Assembly (NCBI RefSeq): GCF_001280015.1
Contig: NZ_LGDV01000001.1
Coordinates: 186,001-250,000 of the forward strand
Reading direction: 5' to 3'
Length of the DNA: 64,000 nucleotides
DNA from: Streptomyces sp. MMG1121
GTDB lineage: Bacteria > Actinomycetota > Actinomycetes > Streptomycetales > Streptomycetaceae
Shown here: positions 38,090 to 46,607 of the stretch, piece after piece
Layout of the letters: the number at the start of each line of letters is the position of its first letter
Numbering within the stretch: position 1 is the first letter of the stretch
Translations under genes and position numbers: made by a program
Notes under the pieces: generated by a model
The model's input: the letters and a program-made list of their open reading frames with translations, nothing else
Told to the model about the DNA's origin: nothing
Databases searched by the model: none

Positions 38090-39306
38090 GCGGTCTCCCC
38101 CGGTGCCGTCGTACGGGTCTTGAGGGGCAGGATCGCATGGACGCGGAAGCCGCCGCCGTAGCGGGGGCCGGCGGTGAGGGTGCCGCCGAGGGCGGTGACC
38201 CGCTCGCGCATGCCGAGCAGCCCGTGCCCGCCGCCCGCGCCGGGTTCCTCCGGTGCGCCGGGGCCGTCGTCCAGGACGGTGACCTCGATGTCCGGTCCCA
38301 CGCGTACGACGCTGACCTCGGCCTTGGCGCCGGGCCCCGCGTGCTTCTGCACATTGGTCAGCGCCTCCTGGACGATCCGGTAGGCGGCCAGGTCGACGGC
38401 GGCGGGCAGATCGGAGTCCTGGCCGGCGCGGGCCACGTCCACCGGGAGCCCGGCGCTGCGGAAGGTTCCCGCGAGGTCCTCCAGCCGGCTGAGCCCGGGC
38501 GCGGGCTCGGTGGGTGCCTCCGGGTCACCGGACTGACGCAGCAGGCCCACGGTGGCGCGCAGCTCGTCGAGCGCGGAACGGCTGGCCTCACGCACGTGCG
38601 CCAGGGCCTCCTTGGCCTGGTCGGGCCGCTTGTCCATGACGTGCGCGGCCACGCCTGCCTGCACGTTCACCAGGGCGATGTGATGGGCGACGACGTCGTG
38701 CAGATCGCGGGCGATGCGCAGCCGCTCCTCGGCGACCCGGCGGAGGGCCTCCTCCTCGCGGGTGCGTTCGGCCCGCTCGGCCCGCTCCCGGATGGCCTGC
38801 ACGAACGCGCGCCGGCTGCGTACGGCGTCCCCGGCGGTGGCACCGATACCGGCCCAGGCGAGCACGGCGAGGTTCTCCTGCGCGTACCAGGGCAGGGGGC
38901 CGCCGAGCATGGCGGCGGCCGTCAGCACGGTCATCGTGAGCAGGCCGATCCGCAGGGTGGTGGTGCGGTCGGTGGTCGCGGCGACGGTGTACAGGGCGAC
39001 GACGGCGGACATCGCGACCGGGGCGCGAGGGTCGCCGGTGAAGGACTCGACCACGGAGAGGGTGCCGGTGACGGCGAGGACCGTCTTGACCGCGCGGCGG
39101 CGGAAGACGAGCGCGGCCGCGGAGAGGAGCATCAGGAGGAGGCTGAGGGCGGCCGGCGTGCGGATGCCCCAGGTGACGCCGTTGTTCCCGCGGGGGGTCA
39201 CGAAGGATCCCGCGATCATGCACATCAGCACGCCTGCGGCGATGGCCGCGTCCAGGGCCCACGGATGGGCCTTGAGACTGCAGCGGGCGCGGTCGAGAGT
39301 GCTCAC
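38086..39306 (-). CDS. Sensor histidine kinase (HisKA_3 type)
   Basis: The 406-residue kinase has four or five N-terminal membrane segments with very short external loops. These are followed by a coiled linker, the phospho-acceptor helix 'RIARDLHDVVAHHIALV' and an HATPase domain ('ALTNVQKHAGP', 'DDGPGAPEEPGAGGGHGLLGM'). Kinases with little external domain often sense membrane stress. GTG 39306 (VSTLDRAR) is chosen because the extension upstream to 39414 runs through the divergent promoter region. It pairs with the downstream regulator and is divergent from a small secreted-protein gene. Confidence 0.9.
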   Translation of the reverse strand: MSTLDRARCSLKAHPWALDAAIAAGVLMCMIAGSFVTPRGNNGVTWGIRTPAALSLLLMLLSAAALVFRRRAVKTVLAVTGTLSVVESFTGDPRAPVAMSAVVALYTVAATTDRTTTLRIGLLTMTVLTAAAMLGGPLPWYAQENLAVLAWAGIGATAGDAVRSRRAFVQAIRERAERAERTREEEALRRVAEERLRIARDLHDVVAHHIALVNVQAGVAAHVMDKRPDQAKEALAHVREASRSALDELRATVGLLRQSGDPEAPTEPAPGLSRLEDLAGTFRSAGLPVDVARAGQDSDLPAAVDLAAYRIVQEALTNVQKHAGPGAKAEVSVVRVGPDIEVTVLDDGPGAPEEPGAGGGHGLLGMRERVTALGGTLTAGPRYGGGFRVHAILPLKTRTTAPGETA

Positions 39307-39481
39307 GGGTTGAACAGTACGGGGGCCGGAGCCCCCGGGGGCGCGGGTCGTATCGCTGTGCGGCTCCGCCGGGTGCCGGGCAATTGGGCACTCCGTCAAC
39401 TCACGGACCGTCAACTGTCAGACCCCGTTGGCCGGGCGTGCCCACTGTTCTCGCCAAACCTCCCGGAGAGAAAGGCACCCC

Positions 39482-39988
39482 GTGCGCTCTCGTTCGCTTT
39501 GGACCGCCGCCGCCCTCGCCCTGGTGTCGGCCACCGGCCTGACCACCTCCGCACACGCGGTGACGTACGGCACGCCGACGGTCAAGCTGTCCACCGCCTA
39601 CCTCTCCGGCGCGGTCGGCAGCACCGCAGACCCGGTCGTCGATGTCACCGTCGCGCAGAGCGGCGCCGACGCCTCCGCGCTCGGCGTGGCCGCCAGCAAG
39701 ACGAGCGAGTCCGGCGTGGCGGGCACCGGCGACGTGCAGGTCACCGGCACCGGGGGCATCCGCACCGTCGCCGTGACCGCGCACGCGCAGGGCTACGCCG
39801 ACCTCACGCTGAAGGTGACCGGGCTGGGCGGCGAGACGGCCACGACCACCCTGCACTACGCGGCCTCCCGGGTGCAGCTGATCACCGACGACGGCGCCGC
39901 CGACCTCTACGGCGACGGCACCGAGGCGAAGGACCTCAGCCACCCGGAGTGGCAGAAGTCCCGCACCACCTGGTTCACCCTGAACTGA
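39482..39988 (+). CDS. Small secreted beta-sandwich protein of unknown function
   Basis: The 168-residue precursor has a clear signal peptide ending ASAHA-like ('TTSAHA') and then a Thr/Val/Gly-rich repeat-like region ('LSTAYLSGAVGSTADPVVDVTVAQSG') typical of an Ig-like or cadherin-like beta-sandwich. It ends with a Trp-rich tail ('HPEWQKSRTTWFTLN'). In proteins I recall with this N-terminal module a large enzymatic or propeller domain follows, which is absent here although third-position bias stays coding-like to the stop. GTG 39482 has GGAGAGAAAGG upstream. It is divergent from the sensor kinase. Confidence 0.8.
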   Translation: MRSRSLWTAAALALVSATGLTTSAHAVTYGTPTVKLSTAYLSGAVGSTADPVVDVTVAQSGADASALGVAASKTSESGVAGTGDVQVTGTGGIRTVAVTAHAQGYADLTLKVTGLGGETATTTLHYAASRVQLITDDGAADLYGDGTEAKDLSHPEWQKSRTTWFTLN

Positions 39989-40024
39989 CCCGGAGCCTTC
40001 ACCCCGGGCCGGCCCCCAGCGGGG

Positions 40025-40303
40025 TCAGCCCGGGATCAGCCCGTCGTCGCTGAGCATGTCCCGGACCTCCTCCAGCGAGGCGTCCGGCGTCGGAAGGATC
40101 AGATCCGAGGGTTCCAGGGCGTCGTCCGGCAGCGCGCTGCCGAGCCGGCGGACGGCGTCGAGGAGGGCGCCGAACGTGCGGCGGAAGGCCGCCTCGTCAC
40201 CGCTCTCCAGCTCCGCCAGCAGCTCGTCGTCCAGCTTGTTCAGCTCGGTGAGGTGGGCGTCGTCCAGCCTCACCTGGCCCTCCCCCATGATCCGTACGAT
40301 CAC
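40025..40303 (-). CDS. pspAA: PspA-associated protein PspAA
   Basis: The 92-residue acidic protein starts 'MIVRIMGEGQVRLDD' and continues with helices of the PspAA family, which is encoded next to PspA homologues in many actinobacteria and archaea. It lies 33 bp downstream of pspA on the same strand, so the two are almost surely one operon. It likely binds PspA rods or links them to a partner; no catalytic residues are evident. Confidence 0.85.
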   Translation of the reverse strand: MIVRIMGEGQVRLDDAHLTELNKLDDELLAELESGDEAAFRRTFGALLDAVRRLGSALPDDALEPSDLILPTPDASLEEVRDMLSDDGLIPG

Positions 40304-40336
40304 GTCGGCCTCCTCGGCTCGGGTCCCGGCGCCGGA

Positions 40337-41128
40337 CTACTGCTTGTCGAAGCGCGGGGTGTCCTGCGGCTGCTGCTGGGTCTGCCCCTGGCCGGTGCCG
40401 CCCTCGATGGCCTGCTGCGGGGAGCCTCCGGCCAGCTCGGCCTTCATGCGCTGCAGCTCCAGCTCCACATCCGTACCACCGGAGAGACGGTCCAGCTCGG
40501 CGGCGATGTCGTCCTTGGCCATGCCGGTCGGGTCGTCCAGGGCACCGGAGGCGAGCAGCTCGTCGATGGCGCCCGCGCGGGCCTGGAGCTGCTGCGTCTT
40601 GTCCTCCGCGCGCTGGATCGCCAGGCCGACGTCGCCCATCTCCTCGGAGATGCCGGAGAACGCCTCGCCGATACGGGTCTGGGCCTGGGCGGCGGTGTAG
40701 GTGGCCTTGATGGTCTCCTTCTTCGTCCGGAAGGCGTCCACCTTGGCCTGCAGGCGCTGGGCCGCGAGGGTGAGCTTCTCCTCCTCGCCCTGGAGGGTCG
40801 CGTGCTGGGTCTCGAGGTCGGTGACCTGCTGCTGGAGGGCGGCGCGCCGGGACAGCGCCTCGCGGGCCAGGTCCTCGCGGCCGAGCGCGAGCGCCTTGCG
40901 ACCCTGGTCCTCCAGCTTGGTCGACTGCTGCTGCAACTGGTTGAGCTGGAGTTCCAGCCGCTTGCGGCTCGTCGCCACGTCGGCGACACCGCGGCGCACC
41001 TTCTGCAGCAGCTCCAGCTGCTTCTGGTACGAGTAATCAAGGGTCTCGCGCGGGTCCTCGGCCCGGTCAAGGGCCTTGTTCGCCTTCGCGCGGAAGATCA
41101 TCCCCATACGCTTCATGACACCGCTCAT
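40337..41128 (-). CDS. pspA: Phage-shock protein A / IM30 (Vipp1) homologue
   Basis: This 263-residue protein is almost entirely helical, with the long coiled hairpin of the ESCRT-III-like PspA/IM30 fold. It opens 'MGMIFRAKANKALDRAEDP' and carries conserved Arg/Glu ladders ('RRGVADVATSRKRLELQL'), then a Gln/Pro-rich C-terminal tail ('GGTGQGQTQQQPQDTPRF'). It should polymerise on stressed membranes. Start candidates are ATG 41128, 41116 and 41161; 41128 is used as the family-like length. It is transcribed away from the DUF3043 gene and followed by pspAA. Confidence 0.92.
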   Translation of the reverse strand: MSGVMKRMGMIFRAKANKALDRAEDPRETLDYSYQKQLELLQKVRRGVADVATSRKRLELQLNQLQQQSTKLEDQGRKALALGREDLAREALSRRAALQQQVTDLETQHATLQGEEEKLTLAAQRLQAKVDAFRTKKETIKATYTAAQAQTRIGEAFSGISEEMGDVGLAIQRAEDKTQQLQARAGAIDELLASGALDDPTGMAKDDIAAELDRLSGGTDVELELQRMKAELAGGSPQQAIEGGTGQGQTQQQPQDTPRFDKQ

Positions 41129-41451
41129 GGGCTTCGCGCGCCCCCTTCTGACGGACTCCACAGCTCACAGATCCTGCGACAGGACCCACAGTACGGGCCC
41201 TGACTCCATTACCGCACTGTTCGGGGAGTGATGCGCTCATCCCCAAGGACGACTGCGGACGGTATCGCTCCGGCGTGAGGAGTAGGCGGCCCTCCGGGAA
41301 GGCCCCTGGGGGGCCTGCCGGTGACCTCCGGTGATCGCCGGGGTGAAGCGTCTGCAACGTCCCCTCTGTCCCCCTACAGACGTCCGGTGTTGCCGGATCG
41401 TTCCCCGCCGGGCTGGGGTCCATGCCGGTGCAGCGCTTACCCTTGGGTTTT
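41129..41451. other. Gene-free divergent promoter region (323 bp) between pspA and the DUF3043 gene
   Basis: I see no coding-like ORF here. It contains a candidate -10 (TACCCT, 41438-41443) 8 nt before the DUF3043 GTG. Near 41357-41381 CTGT and ACAG flank a C-rich run inside ACGTC...GACGT, a loose dyad. It presumably holds the pspA stress promoter, but I cannot identify the sigma-factor type. Confidence 0.5.
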
Positions 41452-42048
41452 GTGTTCCGTAGCCGTGCCAAGGAAGAGAAGGCCCCCGCCGACAAGGCGC
41501 AGGTGACCGACTCCAAGCAGACCCGTGACCCGCAGGCCAAGAAGGGCAGGCCCACGCCCAAGCGCAGTGAGGCCCAGTCCCAGCGCCGCAGCGTCGCCAA
41601 CACCCCGACGAACCGCAAGGACGCCGCCAAGCGCCAGCGCGAGGAGCGGCGCCAGGCGATGGACCGCCAGCGCCAGGCCCTGGCCAGCGGCGACGAGCGG
41701 TATCTCCCGGCCCGGGACAAGGGCCCGGTGCGCCGCTTCGCCCGGGACTGGGTGGACTCGCGGTACAACGTGGCGGAGTTCTTCCTGCCGATGGCCGTGG
41801 TGATCCTCGTGCTGAGCATCGTGCGGGTGGGGGCGATCCAGAGCATCGCGCTGCTGCTGTGGCTGGTCGTGATCGTGCTGATCGTGGTGGACGCGGTCTT
41901 CAGCGGCTTCCGCCTGAGGAAGCGGCTCCAGGAGCGCTTCCCGGACCAGAACACCCGTGGCGCGGTCGCCTACGCCCTGATGCGTTCCCTCCAGATGCGC
42001 CGGCTCCGGCTGCCGAAGCCGCAGGTCAAGCGCGGAGAGCGACCCTGA
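41452..42048 (+). CDS. DUF3043-family membrane protein
   Basis: The 198-residue protein has a long Lys/Arg/Gln-rich cytosolic N-terminus, then 'RRFARDWVDSRYNVAEFFLP', two membrane helices (about 110-155) and a basic C-terminus. These are the marks of DUF3043, an actinobacteria-specific family. GTG 41452 (VFRSRAKEEK) matches the start I recall for orthologues; a -10-like TACCCT 8 nt upstream and no Shine-Dalgarno sequence suggest a leaderless mRNA. Its TGA overlaps the CTG start of the methyltransferase gene. Confidence 0.85.
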   Translation: MFRSRAKEEKAPADKAQVTDSKQTRDPQAKKGRPTPKRSEAQSQRRSVANTPTNRKDAAKRQREERRQAMDRQRQALASGDERYLPARDKGPVRRFARDWVDSRYNVAEFFLPMAVVILVLSIVRVGAIQSIALLLWLVVIVLIVVDAVFSGFRLRKRLQERFPDQNTRGAVAYALMRSLQMRRLRLPKPQVKRGERP

Positions 42049-42833
42049 GCACAGACGCCTTCAGCGGGGACGCGGCCGACGCCTGGCTACGGAAGCTGGG
42101 CGGGCTGCGCGATGTCGTACGGCAGGAGCTGGTCGCCCGGCAGCTGGACGAGCAGATAGCCGGGCGGTTCCCGGTCGGGCAGCGGCTGCGGGTGCTCGAC
42201 GTGGGGATGGGCCAGGGCACGCAGGCACTGCGGCTGGCCCGGCTCGGCCACCAGGTGACCGGTGTCGAGCAGGACACGACGATGATCGCCGCCGCGCGCG
42301 AGGCGCTGGCCGCGCAGCCGGAGGGCATCCGCGCACGGGTCCGGCTGGTGCAGGGCGACGGCCGGGACACCGGTGTGCACTTCCTGCCGGGCAGCTTCGA
42401 CGTGGTGCTGTGCCACGGCGTGCTCATGTACGCCGAGGAGCCCGACGCGCTGCTGGCGGGGCTGGCCCGGATGCTCGCCCCCGGCGGGCTGCTGTCCCTC
42501 CTCGTGCGCAACGGCGACGCGCTCGCCCTGCGCCCGGGACTGTCCGGGGACTGGGCGGGCGCCCTGGCCGCGTTCGACACCCTCACCTACCGCAACCGTC
42601 TCGGCCTGGACGTGCGGGCCGACCGGCTGGCGTCCCTCACCGCGACGCTCGCCGGCATCGCCGCCCCGCTGCACGCCTGGTACGGCGTGCGGGTCTTCAC
42701 GGACACGGCCGCGGACGACGCGCCGATCCCGGACGACCTGGGGACGCTGCTGGCGGCCGAGGAACGGGCCGGGCGCACGGACCCCTACCGTCGGGTGGCG
42801 GCACTGCTGCACCTGTGCGGCGTACGGGGCTGA
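42045..42833 (+). CDS. SAM-dependent methyltransferase, probable CTG start
   Basis: This 262-residue class I methyltransferase has the SAM loop 'VLDVGMGQGTQALRLARLG' (motif I near residue 50), 'VEQD' (acidic ribose ligand), 'GDGRD', and 'DVVLCHGVLMY' (motif IV) in the usual order. The substrate is unknown; it resembles CmoA/BioC-type small-molecule or tRNA-modifying enzymes only in general fold. No ATG, GTG or TTG fits the N-terminus. CTG 42045 overlaps the DUF3043 stop (CTGA), follows GGAGAG by about 5 nt, and stands where relatives have ATGA or GTGA. Confidence 0.82.
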   Translation: MSTDAFSGDAADAWLRKLGGLRDVVRQELVARQLDEQIAGRFPVGQRLRVLDVGMGQGTQALRLARLGHQVTGVEQDTTMIAAAREALAAQPEGIRARVRLVQGDGRDTGVHFLPGSFDVVLCHGVLMYAEEPDALLAGLARMLAPGGLLSLLVRNGDALALRPGLSGDWAGALAAFDTLTYRNRLGLDVRADRLASLTATLAGIAAPLHAWYGVRVFTDTAADDAPIPDDLGTLLAAEERAGRTDPYRRVAALLHLCGVRG

Positions 42834-42889
42834 GCCCGTTCGGGGGAACACCACGGGCCGGGTGATCAGCGCCCGATGAGACTCGGGGT

Positions 42890-43963
42890 ATGGACACTTC
42901 CCGTACCCGTGCCCTCGGCAGGGCCGTGCCCGCCGCCGCGCTGGTGTGCTGCGCGGTCCTCGTCGCCGGCTGCTCCCCCACCGCCGTCCCGTCCGCACGG
43001 AACAGCACGACGACGCCGCCGGCGGCCGTGCCGATGGCCACGACCGAACTGCAGAACCAGTACCAGAGGGTCATCAAGGAGGTCCTGCCGTCGGTCGTGC
43101 AGATCCAGGCGAGCCAGGAGCTGGGCTCCGGGGTCGTGTACGACGACCAGGCGCACATCGTCACCAACGCGCACGTGGTGGGGACGGGGAAGTCCTTCAA
43201 GGTGACCACGGCCAACAACGAGCAGCCGCTCACCGCGAGCCTGGTGTACTCCTACCCCGACCAGGACCTGGCCGTGATCAAGCTGGACAAGGTGCCGTCC
43301 GGGCTGAAGCCGGCGGTGCTCGGCGACGCCGAGAAGGTGGAGGTCGGCCAGATCGTGCTGGCCATGGGCTCACCGCTCGGACTGTCGTCCAGCGTGACGG
43401 AGGGCATCGTCTCGGCGACCGGAAGGACCGTCAGCGAGAACCCCGAGCACGGCGGTACGAGCGCGACGATCGCGAACATGGTGCAGACCTCGGCCGCCAT
43501 CAACCCCGGCAACAGCGGCGGCGCCCTGGTCAACCTGAACGGGCAGGTCATCGGCATCCCGACGCTCGCCGCCGCCGACCCCCAACTCGGGGGCAGTGCG
43601 GCGCCCGGCATCGGGTTCGCCATCCCGGCGTCGATGGTGAAGACGATCGCCGACCAGATCATCAAGAAAGGCAAGGTCACCGACTCGGGGCGGGCCGCGC
43701 TCGGCATCACCGGGCGGACGGTTCTGGACGACAACTACCAGCCGGCCGGGGTGGCGGTGGTCAGCGTCAAGAAGGGCGGCGCGGCGGACCGGGCGGGACT
43801 GCGGGGCGGCGACATCATCACCAAGCTGGGCGACGAGCCCATCAGCACCATCACCTCGCTGTCGGTGGCGCTGGCGACGGACAAGCCGGGGCAGAAGACG
43901 TCGGTGACGTACCAGCGGGGCGGCGCCGAGAAGAAGGCGGAGGTGACGCTGGGCGCGCAGTGA
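42890..43963 (+). CDS. HtrA/DegP-like serine protease lipoprotein with PDZ domain
   Basis: The 357-residue protein has a lipobox Cys28 ('LVAGC'), a trypsin-like domain with His95 ('TNAHVVG'), Asp126 ('DQDLAVIKL') and Ser209 ('NPGNSGGALV'), and a C-terminal PDZ domain (about 260-350). It is therefore an extracytoplasmic quality-control protease anchored at the membrane. ATG 42890 has GACTCGGGG upstream, a weak site. It stands alone, and an inverted repeat follows it. Confidence 0.93.
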   Translation: MDTSRTRALGRAVPAAALVCCAVLVAGCSPTAVPSARNSTTTPPAAVPMATTELQNQYQRVIKEVLPSVVQIQASQELGSGVVYDDQAHIVTNAHVVGTGKSFKVTTANNEQPLTASLVYSYPDQDLAVIKLDKVPSGLKPAVLGDAEKVEVGQIVLAMGSPLGLSSSVTEGIVSATGRTVSENPEHGGTSATIANMVQTSAAINPGNSGGALVNLNGQVIGIPTLAAADPQLGGSAAPGIGFAIPASMVKTIADQIIKKGKVTDSGRAALGITGRTVLDDNYQPAGVAVVSVKKGGAADRAGLRGGDIITKLGDEPISTITSLSVALATDKPGQKTSVTYQRGGAEKKAEVTLGAQ

Positions 43964-43971
43964 GGCAGCGG

Positions 43972-44001
43972 GAGGGGTACGACCCCGGGGCCGTACCCCT
44001 C
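43972..44001. terminator. Bidirectional terminator after the HtrA-like gene
   Basis: GAGGGGTACG (43972-43981) pairs perfectly with CGTACCCCTC (43992-44001) between the convergent HtrA-like gene and the 72-residue protein gene. Confidence 0.78.
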
Positions 44002-44006
44002 GGGGC

Positions 44007-44225
44007 TCAGTCCTCCGCGGCGGCGCGCAGGCTCATCGGACCGGCGTAGATCTCGGTGCCCTCCTCGAACAGCCGCACCTGGTCGGTGCCGCCCTCCAGC
44101 AGGGCCCGCCAGTTCTCGCCGATCCAGGACTCGGCGTCCCCCTGCGTGGTGAACTCCTCGGGTTGCACGGCGGGCTGGACCTCCGTCCCGTCGGCCTTCT
44201 CGAACCGCCACATCCATGCCGTCAT
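44007..44225 (-). CDS. Small conserved acidic protein (72 aa), unknown function
   Basis: The protein begins 'MTAWMWRFEKADGTEV' and continues with 'TTQGDAESWIGENWRALLEGGTDQVRLFEEG', a compact alpha/beta pattern with several Trp. AAGGAGG stands at ideal distance from ATG 44225, one of the strongest ribosome-binding sites in the window, so it is well translated. No motif of known activity is seen. It is divergent from the cobU-fusion gene and convergent with the HtrA-like gene. Confidence 0.82.
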   Translation of the reverse strand: MTAWMWRFEKADGTEVQPAVQPEEFTTQGDAESWIGENWRALLEGGTDQVRLFEEGTEIYAGPMSLRAAAED

Positions 44226-44306
44226 GTGGGCCTCCTTTAGATCCAACACGTGCTGGCAGACTAGCCGGAAGCGCGAGACCTGATCAGACGGGCGAAAATC
44301 GATTCC

Positions 44307-45509
44307 GTGGAAGTGACTCTGCTCGGTACCGGCGCCCCGGCCGGACTGCCCCGGCCCGACTGCCCCTGCGCCGTCTGTGCGACCGCGCTCGGGCCCGGGG
44401 CGCGGGCGGCGACCGCCGTGCTCGTGGACGGGACGCTGCTGCTCGATCTGACACCGGGCGTGGCCTTCGCGGCGGCGCGGGCCGGGCATTCGCTGGCCGG
44501 GGTGCGGCAGGTGCTGCTGTCGCACCCGCACGACGGGCCTGCGGTGGAGGTGCCGGCCGGGCTGCCGCAGCCCGGGAGGGTGCCGGACGGGCGGGAGTTG
44601 GCGCTGCTGACGGGGCATCGGGTGCGGGCGGTGGCGATGGACGCGGGCGGCACCGGGTACGCGGTGACCGGGCCGGACGGCCAGCGGCTGTTGTATCTGC
44701 CGCCGGGCGGGGCCCCGGCCGGCCTCGACGAGGCGACGGCGGAGTCGTACCACCTGGTCCTCGCTGACGTGGTGGGCCGCCCGGACGCGCTGGCGCGGCT
44801 GCGGGCGGTGGGTTCGGCCGGCCCGACGACGGACGTGGTCGCCGTCCATCTCGACCACGACGTGCCGCCCGGCGCGGAGTTGCGGCGACGGCTGGCGGCG
44901 GCCGGGGCGCGGGCGGTGCCGGACGGTACGACGCTGGCGGTCGGGGCGTACGAGGACGTGCCGGACGTGCCGCGCCGGACGCTGGTGCTGGGCGGCGCCC
45001 GCTCGGGCAAGTCCGTGGAGGCCGAGCGGCGTCTGGAGTCCTTCCCCGACGTGCTGTACGTGGCGACCGGCGGGACGCGGGGCGGGGACTGCGAGTGGGC
45101 GCAGCGGGTGGCGGCGCACCGGGAGCGGCGGCCGGGGTCATGGCGTACGACGGAGACGACGGACCTGGTGCCGCTGCTGGAGGAGGACGGGCCGCCGCTG
45201 CTGATCGACTGTCTGTCGCTGTGGCTGACGGACGTCATGGACGTCGTGGGGGCGTGGGACGACGCGGAGTGGGCGGGCGGCGGCGAGAAGTCCCTGCGCG
45301 AGCGGGTGCGCGAGCTGACGTCGGCCGTGCGCCGCACTCGGCGGACGGTGGTGGCGGTGTCGAACGAGGTGGGCTCGGGCATCGTGCCGGCGACCGCGTC
45401 CGGGCGGCGGTACCGGGACGAACTCGGCCGCCTGAACGCGGCGTTCGCGGCCGAGTGCGAGCAGGTGCTGCTGGTGGTGGCGGGGCAGGCGTCGGTGCTG
45501 CGGGGCTGA
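44307..45509 (+). CDS. cobU: Metallo-beta-lactamase-like domain fused to adenosylcobinamide kinase/guanylyltransferase
   Basis: The 400-residue fusion has two parts. Residues 1-215 resemble a metallo-beta-lactamase fold ('TLLGTGAPAGLPRPDCPC', 'LLDLTPG', 'LSHPHDGP', 'VAVHLDHD') in which the metal motif HxHxDH is incomplete (SHPHDG, residues 72-77). Residues 222-400 are CobU/CobP, with P-loop 'GGARSGKS' (229-236), 'YVATGG', and 'VSNEVGSGIVP', which phosphorylates and guanylylates adenosylcobinamide. cobT and cobS lie nearby, giving the nucleotide-loop assembly set. GTG 44307 follows GGCGAAAATC. The N-terminal domain may hydrolyse a related phosphate or be only structural. Confidence 0.93.
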   Translation: MEVTLLGTGAPAGLPRPDCPCAVCATALGPGARAATAVLVDGTLLLDLTPGVAFAAARAGHSLAGVRQVLLSHPHDGPAVEVPAGLPQPGRVPDGRELALLTGHRVRAVAMDAGGTGYAVTGPDGQRLLYLPPGGAPAGLDEATAESYHLVLADVVGRPDALARLRAVGSAGPTTDVVAVHLDHDVPPGAELRRRLAAAGARAVPDGTTLAVGAYEDVPDVPRRTLVLGGARSGKSVEAERRLESFPDVLYVATGGTRGGDCEWAQRVAAHRERRPGSWRTTETTDLVPLLEEDGPPLLIDCLSLWLTDVMDVVGAWDDAEWAGGGEKSLRERVRELTSAVRRTRRTVVAVSNEVGSGIVPATASGRRYRDELGRLNAAFAAECEQVLLVVAGQASVLRG

Positions 45510-45511
45510 GG

Positions 45512-46474
45512 TCAGTCCCGGCGGGCGACGATGCGGTAGGCGTTGGAGAAACCGGTGCGGCGCAGTACGGGGGCCAGGGTGTGCTCCAGGACCGAGGCCA
45601 GCCCGGCGAGGGGGGCCGCCGCTGTGCGGAGTACCGCGTTCCGCAGGGACAGGGACAGGGCCGCCGACAGGTCGTAGGGGATGTGCGGGGTGCGGCGGTC
45701 CGTGGTGAGGATCGTGCAGCCCTGGCTCTCCAGCTCCGCGCACACGTTGGCCAGGGGCAGCAGGTGCAGATGGCGGGGCCGGCCGTACGGCAGCCACCGG
45801 CGGCCCAGCAGCCAGGCGAACGCGCTGCGCGGATCCGCGAGTTCGAGGAGCAGATGGCCGCCGGGCCGCAGCACGGTCAGGGCCGCGCGGAGTTCGGCGC
45901 GCGGGTCGGGTGTGTGCTCCAGATGGCGGAACATGCTGACCACGTCGTAGCGCGCGTGCAGGCGGGGCAGGATCCAGGGGTTCGTGAGGTCGCCGATGTG
46001 CGCTTCCTCGATGCGGCCCGCCTGGCGGGCCTGTTCGACCGAGGGGGTCGCGTCCAGGCCGTCGAAGGACGTGTAGGGGAACATCTCCTTCGCCGTCTCC
46101 GGGAAGCGGGCGTGGCCCGTGCCCACGTCCAGCCAGCTCTCCGGCTCGGGCAGCGCCGGCACCGCGCCGGCCGCCGCCCGGTGCCGGCGGCGCAGCGCCC
46201 GCGCGGAGAGGATCCGCTCGGCGAAGTCCTCCAGGTGGCCCGGGTAGAAGTCCCGGTGGTGGAAGGCGAGGCCCGCCACCGTGAGCCGGGGGTTCTGGAA
46301 GGCGTGCTTGCAGTCGCGGCACTGGTCCACGACGCATGTGCCCGGATCGCGCCACCCCGGCGCGGTGGCCCGCGCCCGGGTGCGCAGGCGATCGCCGCCG
46401 CACCAGGGGCAGTTCTCGCGGCGCGGCTCGTGGTACGGGGCGGCGTGGGGTGTGGTCCGGGGCGAGGTCGGCAT
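45512..46474 (-). CDS. SAM-dependent methyltransferase with zinc-ribbon N-terminus
   Basis: The 320-residue protein has a four-Cys zinc ribbon ('CPWCGG' and 'CVVDQCRDC', residues 22-60), then a class I methyltransferase domain: 'WLDVGTGHARFPE' (motif I), 'GLDATP', and 'VSMFRHLEHTPDPRAEL' (motif IV). The layout resembles methyltransferases that modify sugars or lipids in cell-surface or natural-product biosynthesis. ATG 46474 has AGGGAG 6 nt upstream; ATG 46495 is less likely. It is convergent with the cobU fusion (2 bp between stops) and divergent from cobT. Confidence 0.85.
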   Translation of the reverse strand: MPTSPRTTPHAAPYHEPRRENCPWCGGDRLRTRARATAPGWRDPGTCVVDQCRDCKHAFQNPRLTVAGLAFHHRDFYPGHLEDFAERILSARALRRRHRAAAGAVPALPEPESWLDVGTGHARFPETAKEMFPYTSFDGLDATPSVEQARQAGRIEEAHIGDLTNPWILPRLHARYDVVSMFRHLEHTPDPRAELRAALTVLRPGGHLLLELADPRSAFAWLLGRRWLPYGRPRHLHLLPLANVCAELESQGCTILTTDRRTPHIPYDLSAALSLSLRNAVLRTAAAPLAGLASVLEHTLAPVLRRTGFSNAYRIVARRD

Positions 46475-46607
46475 GGGCGGCTCCCTGTGCGACATTCCAC
46501 TGCAAAGCGGAACGTATGGGATACCGATCTTGGGTGCAATGACATCAAGGGGGTGTGGTGGCGATGTGGCGCGGAAGCACGCGTTCGCTGGCGGTACTGT
46601 TCGGCGA

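Noticed and set aside
46475..46607. Cobalamin riboswitch before cobT
   Set aside because: No B12-box-like segment; the 133-bp spacer is too short and lacks the conserved core. The 59-bp spacer before cobS is also too short.
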